A stretch of 64,000 bases of DNA from Luidia sarsii (taxonomy: Eukaryota > Echinodermata > Asteroidea > Paxillosida > Luidiidae): the NCBI GenBank assembly GCA_949987565.1, contig OX465121.1, positions 758,137 through 822,136 of the forward strand. The letters run 5' to 3'. Position 1 is the first letter of the stretch. Each line of letters starts with the position of its first letter. The notes under the pieces were generated by a model. That model had not been told where the DNA came from, made no database searches, and worked only from the letters and a program-made list of their open reading frames with translations. A program made the position numbers and the translations under genes. This document shows, in pieces, positions 23,301 through 34,904 of the stretch.

Positions 23301-26300
23301 TTGAGTTGCAATTTCATTCTCCTCGTCACCAAATAATAGCTCATATCAATGACATAGCCATAGATTTGAATCCACCTCTAGACACCAACGGCTTGGTGGT
23401 CAAGTGGTTAAGACGCCTGTAATGGAAGGGAGATGTTCCGAGATTGAATTCCTCCGAGCTGCCTGTATCTGGGTGAAGCACTGAACATGCAGTCCTTAGA
23501 AATCGATCTAGAATAAGCAAATTACATTCTCTTCCACCTAAACTCGAGACCTGCCTAAAGTGACTATCATTACTTCCGTGTTTCCGAGATGAAATCTGAT
23601 GGAAACCCTGAAATTTCTGACGTGTTTCCCAGATAGAAGAATTAGGAAAGACGTCATTCACATCGTTACAGTGAAAGAAGTCTAGACGTATTTCACTGTT
23701 ACGATATGAATGACTACTAGGCCTATCCTATCCTCCTACTATCTGGGAAAGGTCTGAAATATCTCGTAAATGCAGAAACTTGGGTGGCACTTTTAGCATA
23801 ACGAATACAAAAAAAACATTCTAGACATAAAAATCCTACGAACATACAGCAAGCAAGCAAGATTTTCTTGGTAAACAACCGTGCTGTACTTAATACCGTG
23901 CTGTACTTAATAGTAATGTTGATTTGTAATATGCAAATATCAAATATATATAGCGTATGGCGTTTCAATTCTACAGCAGCGAGGATCGAAATGGTCCTGG
24001 TAGTTAAGTCGGACCGCGTCTACATTATATTTTTAGATTGATTTTTAAATTGGTTTCTTTGGTCCGATATCCTTTAGCGTGTGATATGTACGAAGAATGG
24101 ATGTAAAAGGAGGTTTGTCTTTCGTGCTAGATTTCCTGGCGGCTGTGAAGCGACTGAGCACCAATGTGGTCTACCTGATGCTTCTGGGTGGGTCCATATT
24201 TGACCTGGCCGTGTCGGCTTCCTTTGGCTTCTACCTGCCCAAGTTCATGGAGACACAGTTCAACATCGAGCCGTCCTTCACTGCCTTGCTCGTCGGTAGG
24301 TGCCCCCCTACCCTCTCCCACATCCTAACGTGGGTCTGCATAGATTGACTTCCTTCGCAAATAGTCACGACAATGACACCTCGGAAGCACAGTACATCCT
24401 GTACACCAACAAGCACCTTTCCCGTGTTTGAGCACAAATACACACCGTCCCAATGCTGGAGTGGAGTACAAACATGCAACGCCTCCATTGTACAAGCATA
24501 TAAACATATACTTGTAACCCACTTCTGAGTGTAAACATACTCCTCAGTGTGTATAGGCCTACTTTTTTTTTCATTAGTTGGATTATGTTGTCGTTTTAGA
24601 ATGATGGGAAAAGACCAGAACGTAGGATCGGACTATTGAATGGTCTGATGGTCTTCATAAAAATGGTCTCATGGTGAGAGCGCTCTGTAGGAATGACGTC
24701 ATAGGGTGCAAAGGTCAACCACACACAAGGAACTGTCCTATGCTTGTATCATGGCTTAGGCAATTTAGGTGATCATTGCCCAGAGTAAAAATCAAAAGAA
24801 CGGAACACTACGAATTGAGAACATTCTCCAATTGATTGATGTGGGTCAGATAAACCTAATCGTGCTGTGATCTGCAAGCTTACTCCAAGATGAGAGCGAC
24901 CTCTGCCTCATGCTATGGCATGCCCTTCCTCCAGTCCACCCACAGCTGGCCTATCAGGAGAACTTATTGCCTGTCAGTCAAGAGTGTCGCCACCGTCTAA
25001 GGGATGAAGAAGAAAGAGCGCTGGTACGCAAATAAGTCGCGGGTTCAAATCCCGGTCAAGTCAAAGATTTGTTTTGCCATTTTTTTAATTCTTTCTGACG
25101 TCCCCCCTCACGTTTTGAACAAGCTGTATGCACTTTGTGTGAACTGCAGCTGTAGCCAGGGCCCAATTTCATAGAGCCGCTTAAGCGTGAAAATCTGCTA
25201 AGCAGAAAAAGTCTTCCTTGTGTAAGCAAGATTACAAATTGCCCTGCGGTTTGATGTCCATTGCTTCTGACTTGTATTCCACTCTTCTTTGCTAAGCATG
25301 AAACAATAATGAAGTTTGGGTTGGCCAGGGGATTCCGTGGCTCATGACTTTTTGTGCTTAAGCCTGTTTTGGCGCTTAAGCGGCTCTATGACATTGGCAC
25401 CTGGTTGTTAGCATCTGAATGAAAGCAGGGGTGTGATTCCTGGATCGCATTAGCGGCTGTTAATGGTTGAATGCTTCTGAACAGCGCCCCCACCCCGGCA
25501 AAGACTAAGTTCACTATTTAGGGAGGCCACCATTCTAACGGCTGGATAGGTCAGAGGTTACCCTATTACGCAAAACCAGAGTTCTCGGCTCCAAATCCCA
25601 ATCCAGTCAAAAATTGGTTTGCCATTTTTCTTTTCAATTCGTTCTCAAATTCGCAGTCAGTTTTTCATTTTAGATATTTGTCTAGTCCAGACTGGTGGTA
25701 TGAATAATGTTCAAGCTTTTCTTATACAGCGAACAACTGTACTCAAAGGAAACTTTCCTTTTGCAGGCATTATCATCATGCCTGCCGCCCTCATCGGCAA
25801 CCTCTCCAGTGGCTTCATCGTTAAGAAGCTGGACCTGACGAGCAAAGGGCTGGGTCGTCTACTCGTGGCCTTGACGGTGGGTGTCATGTGCATCACACCG
25901 TGTGCCTACTTCATGGCGTGCCCAGCCACTAACTATGCGGGATACGCAGACGGCCAGCTGAGGTAAAGCATGCATTGGCTAAGGCTACGATTGACACAGG
26001 GGTCTATGCAAGCCGCCGGGTAGCAGCCAGAGACGATTCTCATAGATTCATTGGTAACATCCAGCCGTAGCCAAAACATTCGAACAAAGCTGTGGCTTTC
26101 GCTCCGTCACCACCGATATAGTCAGTATTGTAGAATGGTATCATACGTAGTGAAAACATCTGCTTCAGAGAACAAAACATGAAGGTTCGAATTCCACCAA
26201 ATAGTACAAGCGGATAGTCAGCATGTAGTTCTGAAGGACACGCCTTTGCATGATTTTCAGCAGAAAACTTTTGAAAGACCTAACTTGGCCGCAGATCATT

Positions 26301-29300
26301 GTACAGTAACACAGCACTAACCAGTTGGAGGGGTGTGTAAGCTTTTGTAGCAACAACTGCATCATCAGATCCAAAATAGAACATTGTAGGACGTACACAA
26401 ATGAGGACGAGTCTGGTTCATCTTTCAATGCTTTACCAGGGGAAACATAAGGCTAGTTTTACAAGTAAACTTTCAGAAAAGCAATACCGGTCAGGTGCAC
26501 TTGATGTCCTAGTGTATTTACTACTTGTGTTCTGATTACCTGTATGCCATTATCCAGTGTTGACGGCGAGTGCAATTCGGGTTGTGGCTGTACGTTCGAG
26601 AGGTTTGAGCCAGTCTGCGGTGCCGACCACCAGGTCTATGTCACACCGTGCTACGCTGGATGCACTGGGGAACGACAGAATCACACAGCCGACCCAAATG
26701 TCAACATCACGGTATGACCGTGGGCCTATATACTCTTCGCCATATACCTCGTTTGCACCGAGATGGTCGTTTTTTTGCCGCCGGTTGTATTCTCCTTTTC
26801 CCTCTGCCTCTGCCTCTGCCTCTGCCTCTGCCTCTATCTCTCCCTCTCCCTCTCCCTCTCCCTCTCCCTTCTGCCTCTGCCTCTGCCTCTGTCTCTCTCT
26901 CTGCCTCTGCCTCTATCTCTCCCTCTCCCTCTCCCTCTCCCTCTCTGCCTCTATCTCTCCCTCTCCCTCTCCCTCTCCCTCTCCCTCTCCCTCTCCCTCT
27001 CCCTCTCCCTCTCCCTCTCCCTCTCCCTCTCTCTCTCCCTCTCCCTCTCCCTCTCACCCCTCCCCTCCCCTCCCTCTCCTTCTCTCTCTCCCTCTCCCTC
27101 TCCCTCTTACCCCTCCCCTCCCTCTACTTCTCTCTCTCCCTCTCCTCCTCTCTCTCCCTCTCCCCCACACCTCTTACCATTTCCCTCTCCCTCATCCTCA
27201 TCCTCATCCTCACCCACTCCTTCACCATCTCATTCTCCTTCTCCTAGCCAAGGTATAATGGAGTGAAGTAACCTTATAATAACACCGTGTCATCGAGAAC
27301 ATTTACCAAAGTGAACATTAATTTTATCTTGTAATGCTGACTGGAATTATAAAAGTAAATCCGTGTAGAATTGGTGTTACACTAGATGCCTTTCCCGTCC
27401 TTTGCAGGTGTACACAGGGTGTAATTGTAGTGCTACAAGAGACTACTCCGACCTAGAGCCAGGCGAGGCGGTGTCTGGTAAATGTGCTACCACCTGCAAC
27501 ATGTTATACTTCGCTGGTATCATGTTCTTCCTCATCGTTGTCGTTGGGTCCATCGGTCAGAACCCACTATTCGTCATGCAAATAAAGTAAGACAGACATT
27601 GTGTGGCCATAATGCTAATCAAAAAAGATTCATCAACTGTGTTTTGATTTAAATCTTCAACTAGGCCCCCCTCCCACTAGTTTCCCCCTCGGTTACAGTT
27701 GTTCACTCCCCTAGCAGTCCACCACTTATGACACACATGAGTGAACACACACACAGTACACCCAAAACTAGGATCCTGTGCAGCATCCCTTGTTCCCGCC
27801 TTTATATTTCCCGCCTTCACCCTCCATTGAGCTAATCCCCTCACCAGGATCCCTCTCCACACTACATAAGCCACACTCCCGTTGGAATCCAGCATTCTCC
27901 TGAAGACGAGCAGAGTATACTGTTCGAAACGTCGAGTTCCTCCGGTTCTTTTCAGAACCACACTTACTCATAAAAGAGAATTTATCTATCCTGATATTAT
28001 CACCATGCAAACCTTCAAATCTCATTTAAATCTTCAAGTATTAAGACCCCACCCCTCTTTGTGTAAACCCTACAAATAATAAATCATTTCAAGAACGTGT
28101 ATTAATTGTACTACACTGTTGTTACTTTTATAGAACCGTTGGAGATGATAAGACTTTCGCACTGGGAGTTACTGCATTGTTCGGCCGGGCATTAGGTGAG
28201 ACCTTTACGACGGTACAACGATACCGCACGACTTGCTAGAAGACTGGTGTAGCTAGCGGTCTGATACGGGTCCCATGCTCAGATGAGACCGTTACCTTAT
28301 ATGAATAAAAAAAACGTCATGCGCAGTGGATAATTATGGTAGTTGTCCATTTTGAAGGCCGTGCTGAGTCGATACGGCCATTGGCAATGCAGCGCTTTCA
28401 TCAGGCACGTTCGTTGACCCATAGTTGACCCGTAGTTCAACAACGCTCAGTACGGAGCCTAGTAACTAGGCCAAGAACTTGCAGTTTTACATTGGGGAAG
28501 AAATGCTACGTAATGAGGGTGTATCGATTGGCTTTATACAATCAAAAGCAAAATATAGTTTTACAAACTGTTCGTTCGCGTATAATCATAAACAACAGTC
28601 ATAATGAAGGGCGCCCCCAAGTGCTTGGTTCACTGACTCATCTGAGCACGCTGAGCAGCTGAGAATGTTGCTGCAACGTGCTGAGGTGAGCCAGTGACGT
28701 CACGGCTCAACTCAGCACGGGAGCCCGTGTGAGATCGTGACACCGGTTTAGTATAAGCCTGTGATGTGATAGACGTTCTATAGGTAATTCATTGCGTTCA
28801 ATAAGTTCCTATGAAGGCATTTTGTGTGGCGTCGGAGGTAAAGAGGTCACTCACTCACTCATGGACGACCGCACATCGTTTTGGCCTTGGCAGGTTTTCT
28901 ACCGGCACCCCTGTACTTCGGAGGCTTCCTGCAAAGCGCATGCGTGTTGCCCCGGAGTGAGTGCGGTGTCGAGGGCGACTGCCTCGTCTACAACTCGCAG
29001 AAATTCCGACTCACGTTTCTGGCGGTTTTCTTTTGCCTCAAGGTATGACGTCACCTCCGTTTCTGACCTCCCGCCCGAAGTTAATTCTGCCATCTTTCCA
29101 CGGCCTCGACATCCAGGAAGGGGGTTGACTTAATATCCCTCTTTTGTTACTACAAAAACTGTTGCAAACTGCTCATCACTGACTAGAGTGACCTCCAATA
29201 CATAATCTCATGTGTGTCAGGAATTTCCTTCCCCTGACTGTCTGTGTATGTCCTTGTCACTTTGTCTTTGAGAAAGTTCCTGCTGGGATCGAAACGTCAG

Positions 29301-29892
29301 GCCCACTAACTTTTGAAATCATTATTTTGTGTTCGTTACTTTTCTATCTTTCCCCGCTGTAATCTCCTTCTGTAGTAGTCTCCTCCCTACTCCCTGCCCC
29401 TCCCTTTAATCTAGCCCTAGTTTATCTGCCATGTCCCTTTGCCTCTTCCAACATGTTTCTGCCTTCTAGAAAGGATATTAGTAGGATCAAAACGCAAGTC
29501 CCTCGACATTTCCTGAGCTTTTCATTTCGGTCATGTCTGTCAGTTAGCAGTTTGCAAAATGTCTTTACATCAATGTTCCGCCATTTTTGTTTCTGTATTT
29601 TTCAAAGGTGTTCAACTTGATATTCTATTCGCTCGCGACGAGGTTTGCTACAATCAAACTCAATCGACTGTCTCAGGATGATGAGAAGAAGGAAATGGAC
29701 GATAAGGTAACGTTTCGTTCTTACCGTCTTGGCACTAATAGAGTAGGCCAGTGCATGGACTGATTCTGAATGAAAAGTGCTGATTTGTATTTTATTTTAC
29801 TGCAGAACATTCTGGAACTGCACGAAATCGAGGTTGGTGAAGAAAACAACGGCTATATAAGCACAGAGGAGGCAGGGACCCAGACTGACTAA
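20333..29892 (+). CDS. SLCO-B: organic anion transporter polypeptide (OATP/SLCO family), 11 coding exons, 645 aa
   Basis: Exons: 20333-20688, 21446-21645, 22974-23264, 24131-24295, 25767-25962, 26558-26711, 27408-27586, 28134-28195, 28894-29042, 29608-29706, 29806-29892. All junctions are GT-AG and keep frame (1938 nt, TAA stop). Same family role as SLCO-A. Marks: HRPRIVG after the second membrane span, DYTKEWIGAWWLGFL in exon 3, an N-glycosylation site NVTSR in the first large loop, and a Kazal-like loop over exons 6-7 with ten cysteines (PVCGADHQVYVTPC, YTGCNC). Exon 1 corresponds to SLCO-A exons 1+2 without the intron. ATG 20333 (GAGATGGGG) is chosen because the first membrane span follows directly; the upstream frame opens with a non-ATG codon. 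The C-terminus reads EEAGTQTD. Substrate unknown. Confidence 0.9.
20915..20990 (+). repeat. tRNA-derived SINE fragment
   Basis: GGTGGTAAAGCACTGGTCTT then ACCAGAGGCATCGGTTCAGA TCCCGGTCAAGTCA resembles the D-arm and T-arm part of a tRNA. The B-box-like GGTTCAGATCC is present. It lies in SLCO-B intron 1; the rest of that intron (to 21445) and most of intron 2 (21646 to 22350) show nothing else recognisable. Confidence 0.55.
22352..22510. repeat. PLE terminal-sequence hairpin with tail (SLCO-B intron 2)
   Basis: Left arm AAAATTTAGTGGGCCTGACG running to CTTTCTCAAAGG, short centre, then the right arm from CCTTTGAGAAAGGTCCTGCT to AGGCCAAACTAAATTTT. The two arms pair almost perfectly over about 50 bases. 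It is followed by TTGCATTTTGGTCAGTAAGC and AGTTTGCAACATTTTTGTAT, the PLE tail. Confidence 0.85.
22572..22705. repeat. Second PLE terminal inverted pair (SLCO-B intron 2)
   Basis: A + copy (GCCTTTGAGAAAGGTCCAGC to CACTAAATTTTA) followed about 35 bases later by an inverted, diverged copy (AGAGGGCCTGACGTTTGAAT CC). Shares the layout of the other PLE hairpins but with a longer spacer. Confidence 0.7.
23385..23465 (+). repeat. Possible tRNA-derived repeat
   Basis: GGTGGTCAAGTGGTTAAGAC and then GATGTTCCGAGATTGAATTC resemble a class II tRNA D-arm and B box. It lies in SLCO-B intron 3. No acceptor stem pairs, so a working tRNA gene is unlikely. Confidence 0.4.
24890..25075 (+). repeat. Dispersed repeat plus tRNA-derived SINE tail (SLCO-B intron 4)
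   Basis: 24890-25003 (CATGCTATGGCATGCCCTTC, CCACAGCTGGCCTATCA, CCTGTCAGTCAAGAGTGT) is shared with 45085-45195. It is followed by GAGCGCTGGTACGCAAATAA and GGGTTCAAATCCCGGTCAAG, a clear Pol III B-box-like T-arm. Confidence 0.65.
25160..25400. repeat. MITE family D with about 28-bp terminal inverted repeats
   Basis: Left end GCCCAATTTCATAGAGCCGC TTAAGC, right end GCTTAAGCGGCTCTATGACA TTGGCAC, inverted copies with few mismatches. 241 bp, no coding. A decayed relative ending GCGGCTCTATGAATTTGGCT is at 42029-42050. Confidence 0.75.
25417..25625 (+). repeat. tRNA-derived SINE, composite copy
   Basis: GAATGAAAGCAGGGGTGTGA opens the same composite as at 3065. From 25538 a tRNA-like head GGCTGGATAGGTCAGAGG and a T-arm-like CTCCAAATCCCAATCCAGTC follow. 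It ends 140 bases before SLCO-B exon 5. Confidence 0.6.
26330..26372 (-). ncRNA. Degenerate hammerhead-ribozyme-like motif (PLE remnant)
   Basis: On the - strand the sequence has CTGATGA, the full conserved hammerhead core word, followed after a short stem-loop (TGCAGTTGTTGC) by ACAAAAGC where GAAA is expected. The G of GAAA is therefore lost and the motif is probably inactive. Lies in SLCO-B intron 5. Confidence 0.4.
26788..27245 (+). repeat. Pyrimidine hexamer array (SLCO-B intron 6)
   Basis: About 455 bases of CTCTGC, CTCTCC, CTCCCT and CCTCAT repeats, nearly pure C and T apart from G in the CTCTGC units. It begins about 75 bases after the Kazal exon, whereas the comparable array of SLCO-A precedes its Kazal exon. 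Open frames inside it are artefacts. Confidence 0.93.
27895..27945 (+). ncRNA. Hammerhead-ribozyme-like motif of a second PLE-type family
   Basis: CTGAAGA (fits CUGANGA) at 27900 is followed by GAGCAG-AGTATA-CTGTTC, a six-pair hairpin with one wobble, and then GAAACGTC. This is the order of conserved hammerhead parts (core, stem II, GAAA, then GUC cleavage triplet). One extra C between CTGAAGA and stem II departs from the classical core. Located in SLCO-B intron 7. Confidence 0.5.
28320..28750 (+). repeat. Dispersed repeat shared with SLCO-A intron 1
   Basis: Blocks GGGCGCCCCC, GAGCACGC, GTGACGTCAC and GAGATCGTGACACCGG recur in the same order at about 3570-3695. It lies in SLCO-B intron 8 just ahead of exon 9. 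Family unknown. Confidence 0.55.
29160..29330 (+). repeat. PLE terminal repeat remnant (SLCO-B intron 9)
   Basis: Starts GTTGCAAACTGCTCATCACT (the inverted tail) and continues to CTTTGAGAAAGTTCCTGCTG GGATCGAAACGTCAGGCCC. A more decayed copy follows at 29465-29560 (GTAGGATCAAAACGCAAGTC, GTCAGTTAGCAGTTTGCAAA). Confidence 0.75.
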
Positions 29893-29928
29893 TGACTGTA
29901 CATAATATAGGCCTATTGTCAGCCATTT

Positions 29929-29934
29929 AATAAA
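29929..29934 (+). terminator. Polyadenylation signal of SLCO-B
   Basis: AATAAA 37 bases past the TAA at 29892. It implies an unusually short 3' UTR unless a later signal is used. Confidence 0.6.
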
Positions 29935-31125
29935 CCAAAACCGCTCTAATAACAATACACTACTTTACCTACCAAAGTACAACGATTAGATAGATGGGTA
30001 CCACAAGTGTGGATGCATATATTTGGATACCTGAATAGGTAAATCTTATTCAGCAAATAGACAGATCCCAATGTCTCCTTGATACGTTTATTCAGTTTTG
30101 CATAGTGGATTGTGGTGGGGTTTTTTTAAGGTGTAAATAAACATTTATAGGCTTGAACGTAGTAAGCGTTTAACTATAGAATATTCGTGGTGTGAGAAAC
30201 GAAAGATGACTATCCTACATTAATATCATTTCGCGTGCAACCAATACACCATTATGATAGGTACATGTATATAAATACATAGGCCTAATACATAGGCCTA
30301 TACATTGTGTATTCTCACGCGCGTGAACAATGTTATCAACGTTATCTACAACACGTATAATTATTCCCTGTGTGTGGACGTGGTAACCATGTCGGCCTAG
30401 CCAATCTCGTGTACGCTAATGCCAAGCAACACACTAGTGATCACCACTACTGCCGTGCCTTCATCGTATCTGAATATTCTCTGCAGTTCACCGTTTGAGA
30501 ACGAATTGGAAGTAGCTACATGTACATGATTGTATCTGTTTTCTGCACAGCTATCTATGCAAGCTTTCCATGTCACATAGGTGAAAACGCCCCATTACCA
30601 AGTATATGGATTTTCGCTGTGTGGTGACGACAAGTGTATTTTCGTGTTTAGTTCAAACGTCTGGCCTTTTGTCATGGGTCCTTTTTTATCATAGCTACCA
30701 ATTAGAGGCTTGCGTCAGGTTATTATATCTAAAATGTATTACATTATTTTAATTTAAGTTACGGTCTTCGGGCCTAGGCCTGTAGTTTCAAAATGAAGAT
30801 GTCATGATTATCTTAGTGGCAAAAGCGTTAATCGGATAAAACTTGAAGGTTTGCATGTTGGAAGGCTTGAGGTGACATCAGGTATCTCTTCTATTTCAAG
30901 AGTGTGGCTCGGTAACTCGACGTTTCAGGTAGTGTGTACTCTACCCGTGGTTGGTAGACTGTTTCCCGACGACTGGCTCTTAAAGAGCCATACTCCTTGA
31001 AAGAGAAGAGTGTCATGGTGTCAACGCAAGTATTCATGAATCGGATATTACCGAGGAGAAGCGAAATAATTTTAGCATCTTGGACAACTGGGGAAAAACT
31101 GGGGATTTAACGACTTTTGTTTAAA
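29935..31125. other. Spacer between SLCO-B and the third transporter locus
   Basis: No exon resembling the N-terminal half of a transporter is visible here. The sequence is rich in TAGGCCTA and TACATGTA words typical of dispersed repeats but no boundaries could be set. Confidence 0.45.
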
Positions 31126-31285
31126 GTGATATACACAAATGTTGCAAACTGCTTACTGACTAAAATTACCAAAATACAAATCTTAAAATTTAGTGGGCCT
31201 GACGTTTCGATCCTAGCAGGACGTTTCTCTGCCTTTGAGAAAGGTCCTGCTAGGATCGAAACGTCAGGCCCACTAAATTTTAAGA
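31126..31285. repeat. PLE terminal-sequence hairpin with 5' tail
   Basis: Begins TATACACAAATGTTGCAAAC, the inverted PLE tail, then AGTGGGCCTGACGTTTCGAT and CCTAGCAGGACG, a short centre TTTCTCTGCC, and the opposite arm TTGAGAAAGGTCCTGCTAGG ATCGAAACGTCAGGCCCAC. A further partial copy lies at 31303-31380. Confidence 0.85.
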
Positions 31286-31398
31286 CTTTTGTTAAAATTA
31301 GAGGGCCTGACGTTTCATTCCTATAGCCTAAACTTCATCAGAGGATTTTGCCTTTTTGAGAAAGTTCCTGCTAGGAGCAAAATAAATCTTTGACATCT

Positions 31399-31701
31399 CA
31401 CTATGAACATCTAAACCGTGAAAAAGGGGTGAAAATGTCATTTTGCCATGAAACTAAAAAGTCACTGTGATTACCATAGAGGTACTGTATGGTGTCCTTG
31501 TACCTGTCACTCCCAGATACTATTAAATTGCCTCTAGCCTTTTACCACCAGGAATGTGGCCTTGGAAACCACTGGTGAAAACACCGTGAAAATGACTTGG
31601 CTAACTGTGTGCCATGAAATAGGGGTGAAAACACGGTGAATTTTCTTTTCATGGCTAAATGACATTTTCACCCCATTTTCACGGTTTAAATGTTCATAGT
31701 G
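31399..31701. repeat. MITE family E with about 45-bp terminal inverted repeats
   Basis: Left CACTATGAACATCTAAACCG, GAAAAAGGGGTGAAAATGTC; right GACATTTTCACCCCATTTTC, CGGTTTAAATGTTCATAGTG. The ends pair over about 45 bases with a few mismatches. 303 bp, non-coding. Confidence 0.8.
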
Positions 31702-32000
31702 TCTACATCTTGGTATTTAGTCATTAGTACGCAGTTTGCAACATTTTGCATTACCATAAAAGACGTTTGATTTAGAAAGATTGTTCCAAATCAAAGTTAC
31801 TGTATTTTGTAAGTTCGGAATATGCCGCCGTGTCTTAATAAACTGTAACGAAAATCATTGTCAGTGGATGGGAGTAGAGTATGTGATATCTGAGGGAAAG
31901 CCGTGGCAGATATAGGCTCCAACCTGAACACAGGGACAGACACGCGGAGACTGAAAAACGGAGTACATCTAGTCACACCTCGGTCTTATTCTCTTCAAGT

Positions 32001-32362
32001 TTAAAGGGATAGCACAACATCGGTCGAGGTCAAAGAATAGCACCCATACTTTGTCTGATCCAACATATGCATGAAATAGCACACCTGTGAAAATTTCAGC
32101 TCAATCCGCTCACCGAGTCTCGAGAAAATAGTGAAAACCGCTTCATTTGTTTCGAGAAAATGTTTAGATCTACATATACATGTGTGTAGGGGTGAGACGT
32201 AAACGATTTCTTTTACTCTTTTCTTCCAAAATACAACATTTTAGGCAGAAAGATTTCAGTGCGAGGTTTCTACTCTAACCATCTTTAGACTGTGAAAGTT
32301 TCATGTAAATCTGTGAACATTTCTCTTTTTCGATCTTACCAATGCTGTGTAGAGGTTTTTAA
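32001..32362 (+). repeat. MITE family B, full copy
   Basis: TTAAAGGGATAGCACAACAT opens and ACCAATGCTGTGTAGAGG then TTTTTAA closes it; the ends are inverted repeats flanked by TTAA, suggesting insertion at TTAA. The body matches 865-1192 and, inverted, 55811-56187. From 32363 to 33237 nothing further is recognised. Confidence 0.75.
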
Positions 32363-33927
32363 TTCTTCACTTTGACAACGTACGTGCTCTGATATACAGT
32401 AATCGCCTCCATGCGTGACGAAGAGCACAATGCTGACTATTCTTATCTGAGTTCAATACCAGAGCCCCTTCAACGCTAATCTGGTGACCTCTCACATCCC
32501 CGCCCCTGAATTAATCATTGATTGAAAAGTCTATGCATCTTGTGTTACCAGTTTCAGCAGCTGATAAATCCCCTGGCACCAAAAATCGGGTCTCTTCTGA
32601 ATATCCTGTATACGATTTTGAAATATCCTGTGCGATTTCTTCTTCTTTTTTGGGGGTGTGTATACACACCTGTACATGTAATAAATCTTAATTTTGTATT
32701 CCTCAAATCCCTCAAACCGGCACCATCCTATTCAAGCTCTGCGGAATTTTTGTCCAAACATTGATTTACTATGGAATTACAGCTGAACTTAAAATTTCAC
32801 ACTAAGATCATCAAAATCTTAATGCCCAAAACACTACGAAAAACACACGAAATTCAGCGCGTACATGTATAGATCTTGCGCTACTTTTCACGGCAAACCC
32901 AAAGGGGAGTTCAATATCTAATCCAACAGTATCAAAATTGATTCCACATGATCCAAATTAAGCCGATGGAATCCTATGTAAACAATATTTAATTGAACGT
33001 CATTTACATACTCTGCATATAGTCCAAGAGGCAAACCGCGTACGGAGGAAGATCAGATCACATGATACACAAACCGCAGTATCAAGGTGTAAAGCGTACA
33101 TACATACGATCCTTACGAGAATTTTTTTTTTTTTAATCAGTGATTTCCATGAGCCAAAAAATTCTGTACTCAGTAATTCAGTAAGGCTACAGGAGTGACT
33201 TATTAGAGGTTTGTAATGCTTTCTATGGGTGGTCTAGACTTTCTGTCATCGCTCAGGTGTCTGGTCACCGACCCCATCTGCATATGTTCCACTCTGGGCG
33301 AATGCATGATAATCCTGTCACTCAACGGCTACATCATGCTCAGTGTGAAGAACGTGCAGTTTCAGTTTGGTGTCACACCGTTCACTGCAGGAATGATATT
33401 TGGTAAGTTATCAAAAACCCAACGAGGGTAGTCCTTCACGAGAAGACATGCGTAGTGGCAAGGACCTATACAAACACAAAGGTGCGGTTTGGTAGTCATA
33501 ATTATCAGGAACTGATTTGGATGGTTCAGTTTGAATTGTGAGTAGAATTAGAAACTCATACTTCTCCGAGAGTAACGCCAGAGCATCCTGCCTAAGACGT
33601 CTTGTTTCCACTCGTTTATTCTTTTCAAAAGTACGCCACAAAGGCATCCTCAAATCTCTCATTTTTAGACTACTCAGTTCTTTCATTTGACACAGCTGTT
33701 TAGTGACTAAGGTTCCCTTTGTCTGTAGGATCTATCTTCATGTCTTGCTCCTTCGGCGGCACGATTCTGGGCGGGATACTGTCATCTCGTATGGCCGGGG
33801 ACCAGCGAGGCTACGCCATCCTTGCCATTGTACTGAACGCTCTCCTGGCGCTAACCTACGTCATCATGATGTTCATTGGTTACCAAGACATTGAAACAGC
33901 TGGACTGACGGTCGACTACGGAGCAAG

Positions 33928-34904
33928 GCACACAGACAAGCAAGTGCTCACTAGACCCACACATCTGTACACATCTTTTGTTATCCAAAAGCTGAAGAAA
34001 AAAACAGATTGGAGTTAACTTCTTTTTTAAAGTTGAAGCTTTGGATTATTTTTCAAATCGCAATGTAACATTAAAAAACGAAGCCATTTTCATGCCTGGT
34101 ACTTGAAAATGGATGAAATATCCTCAAATGCCTGAGCCTAAGCCAGGGTTTGTAATCGTGTATTCTTATGTCAAGCATGAACTTGAGTTTTGATAGATAT
34201 AATAGATATGCATGTACATAAGATGAGTTTTGACATATGAAATTGATATAGGCCCCTACATGTACATATACAATTAATGTTGACATTGAAATTGATAAAG
34301 TATTTTACATGTAGGCCTAACCGCCATGTGTTCACGATTTACGTTTTGTAAGTTGTTGTACGTTTGGCTTAATAATATTAATTTCCAAATTAAACCGACA
34401 ATTTTAAAAACTTGGGTTCGCCTGAAAAAAAGTTTCAGTGAACAATTCACTACCCATATAATGGCTTATTGATGCAGTGTTCCTGATGGATCTAGGCGTG
34501 GTAACATTTCGTATGAAAAGTTACTTGGATGCATCGAGTCCTTTGCAAGTTACCGTTATTGTGCAGAGACTGTCAATGATTGATAGCGCCCTCACTTGAC
34601 AACCCGTAATTAAACTCCAGCCGGTAGATCGGTTGCACCGGCGGTCATATTTGGGGCCTAGTCTTTGTTCCTCTTGGATAGGCAAGAGTGCACTGTTTGT
34701 ACCTGCATTGTCACTGAATTTTAATAACACTAGAAGGCCCCAAAGATGGCTGCCGGTGCAAACGGTCTATATACCGCACAAATCATTCTCTTCGATGGCA
34801 TTGATAGTAATCAAATCATGGTCGTGGCTTTGGCTTGGGGGCTATTTGTTTGTATTTTCATTATCAAGATTCGTGATAATTTTGAGTGTATTATTTTCTT
34901 TCAG
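33928..34904. other. SLCO-C intron between relic exons 2 and 3
   Basis: Starts with GC at 33928 and ends TTTCTTTCAG at 34904. Contains only short open frames without domain character and AT-rich sequence with TACATGTA words. Confidence 0.5.

Noticed and set aside
26557..27266. Ser-Pro and Leu-Pro rich frames after the Kazal exon of SLCO-B
   Set aside because: They run past the splice donor at 26712 into the pyrimidine array of intron 6.
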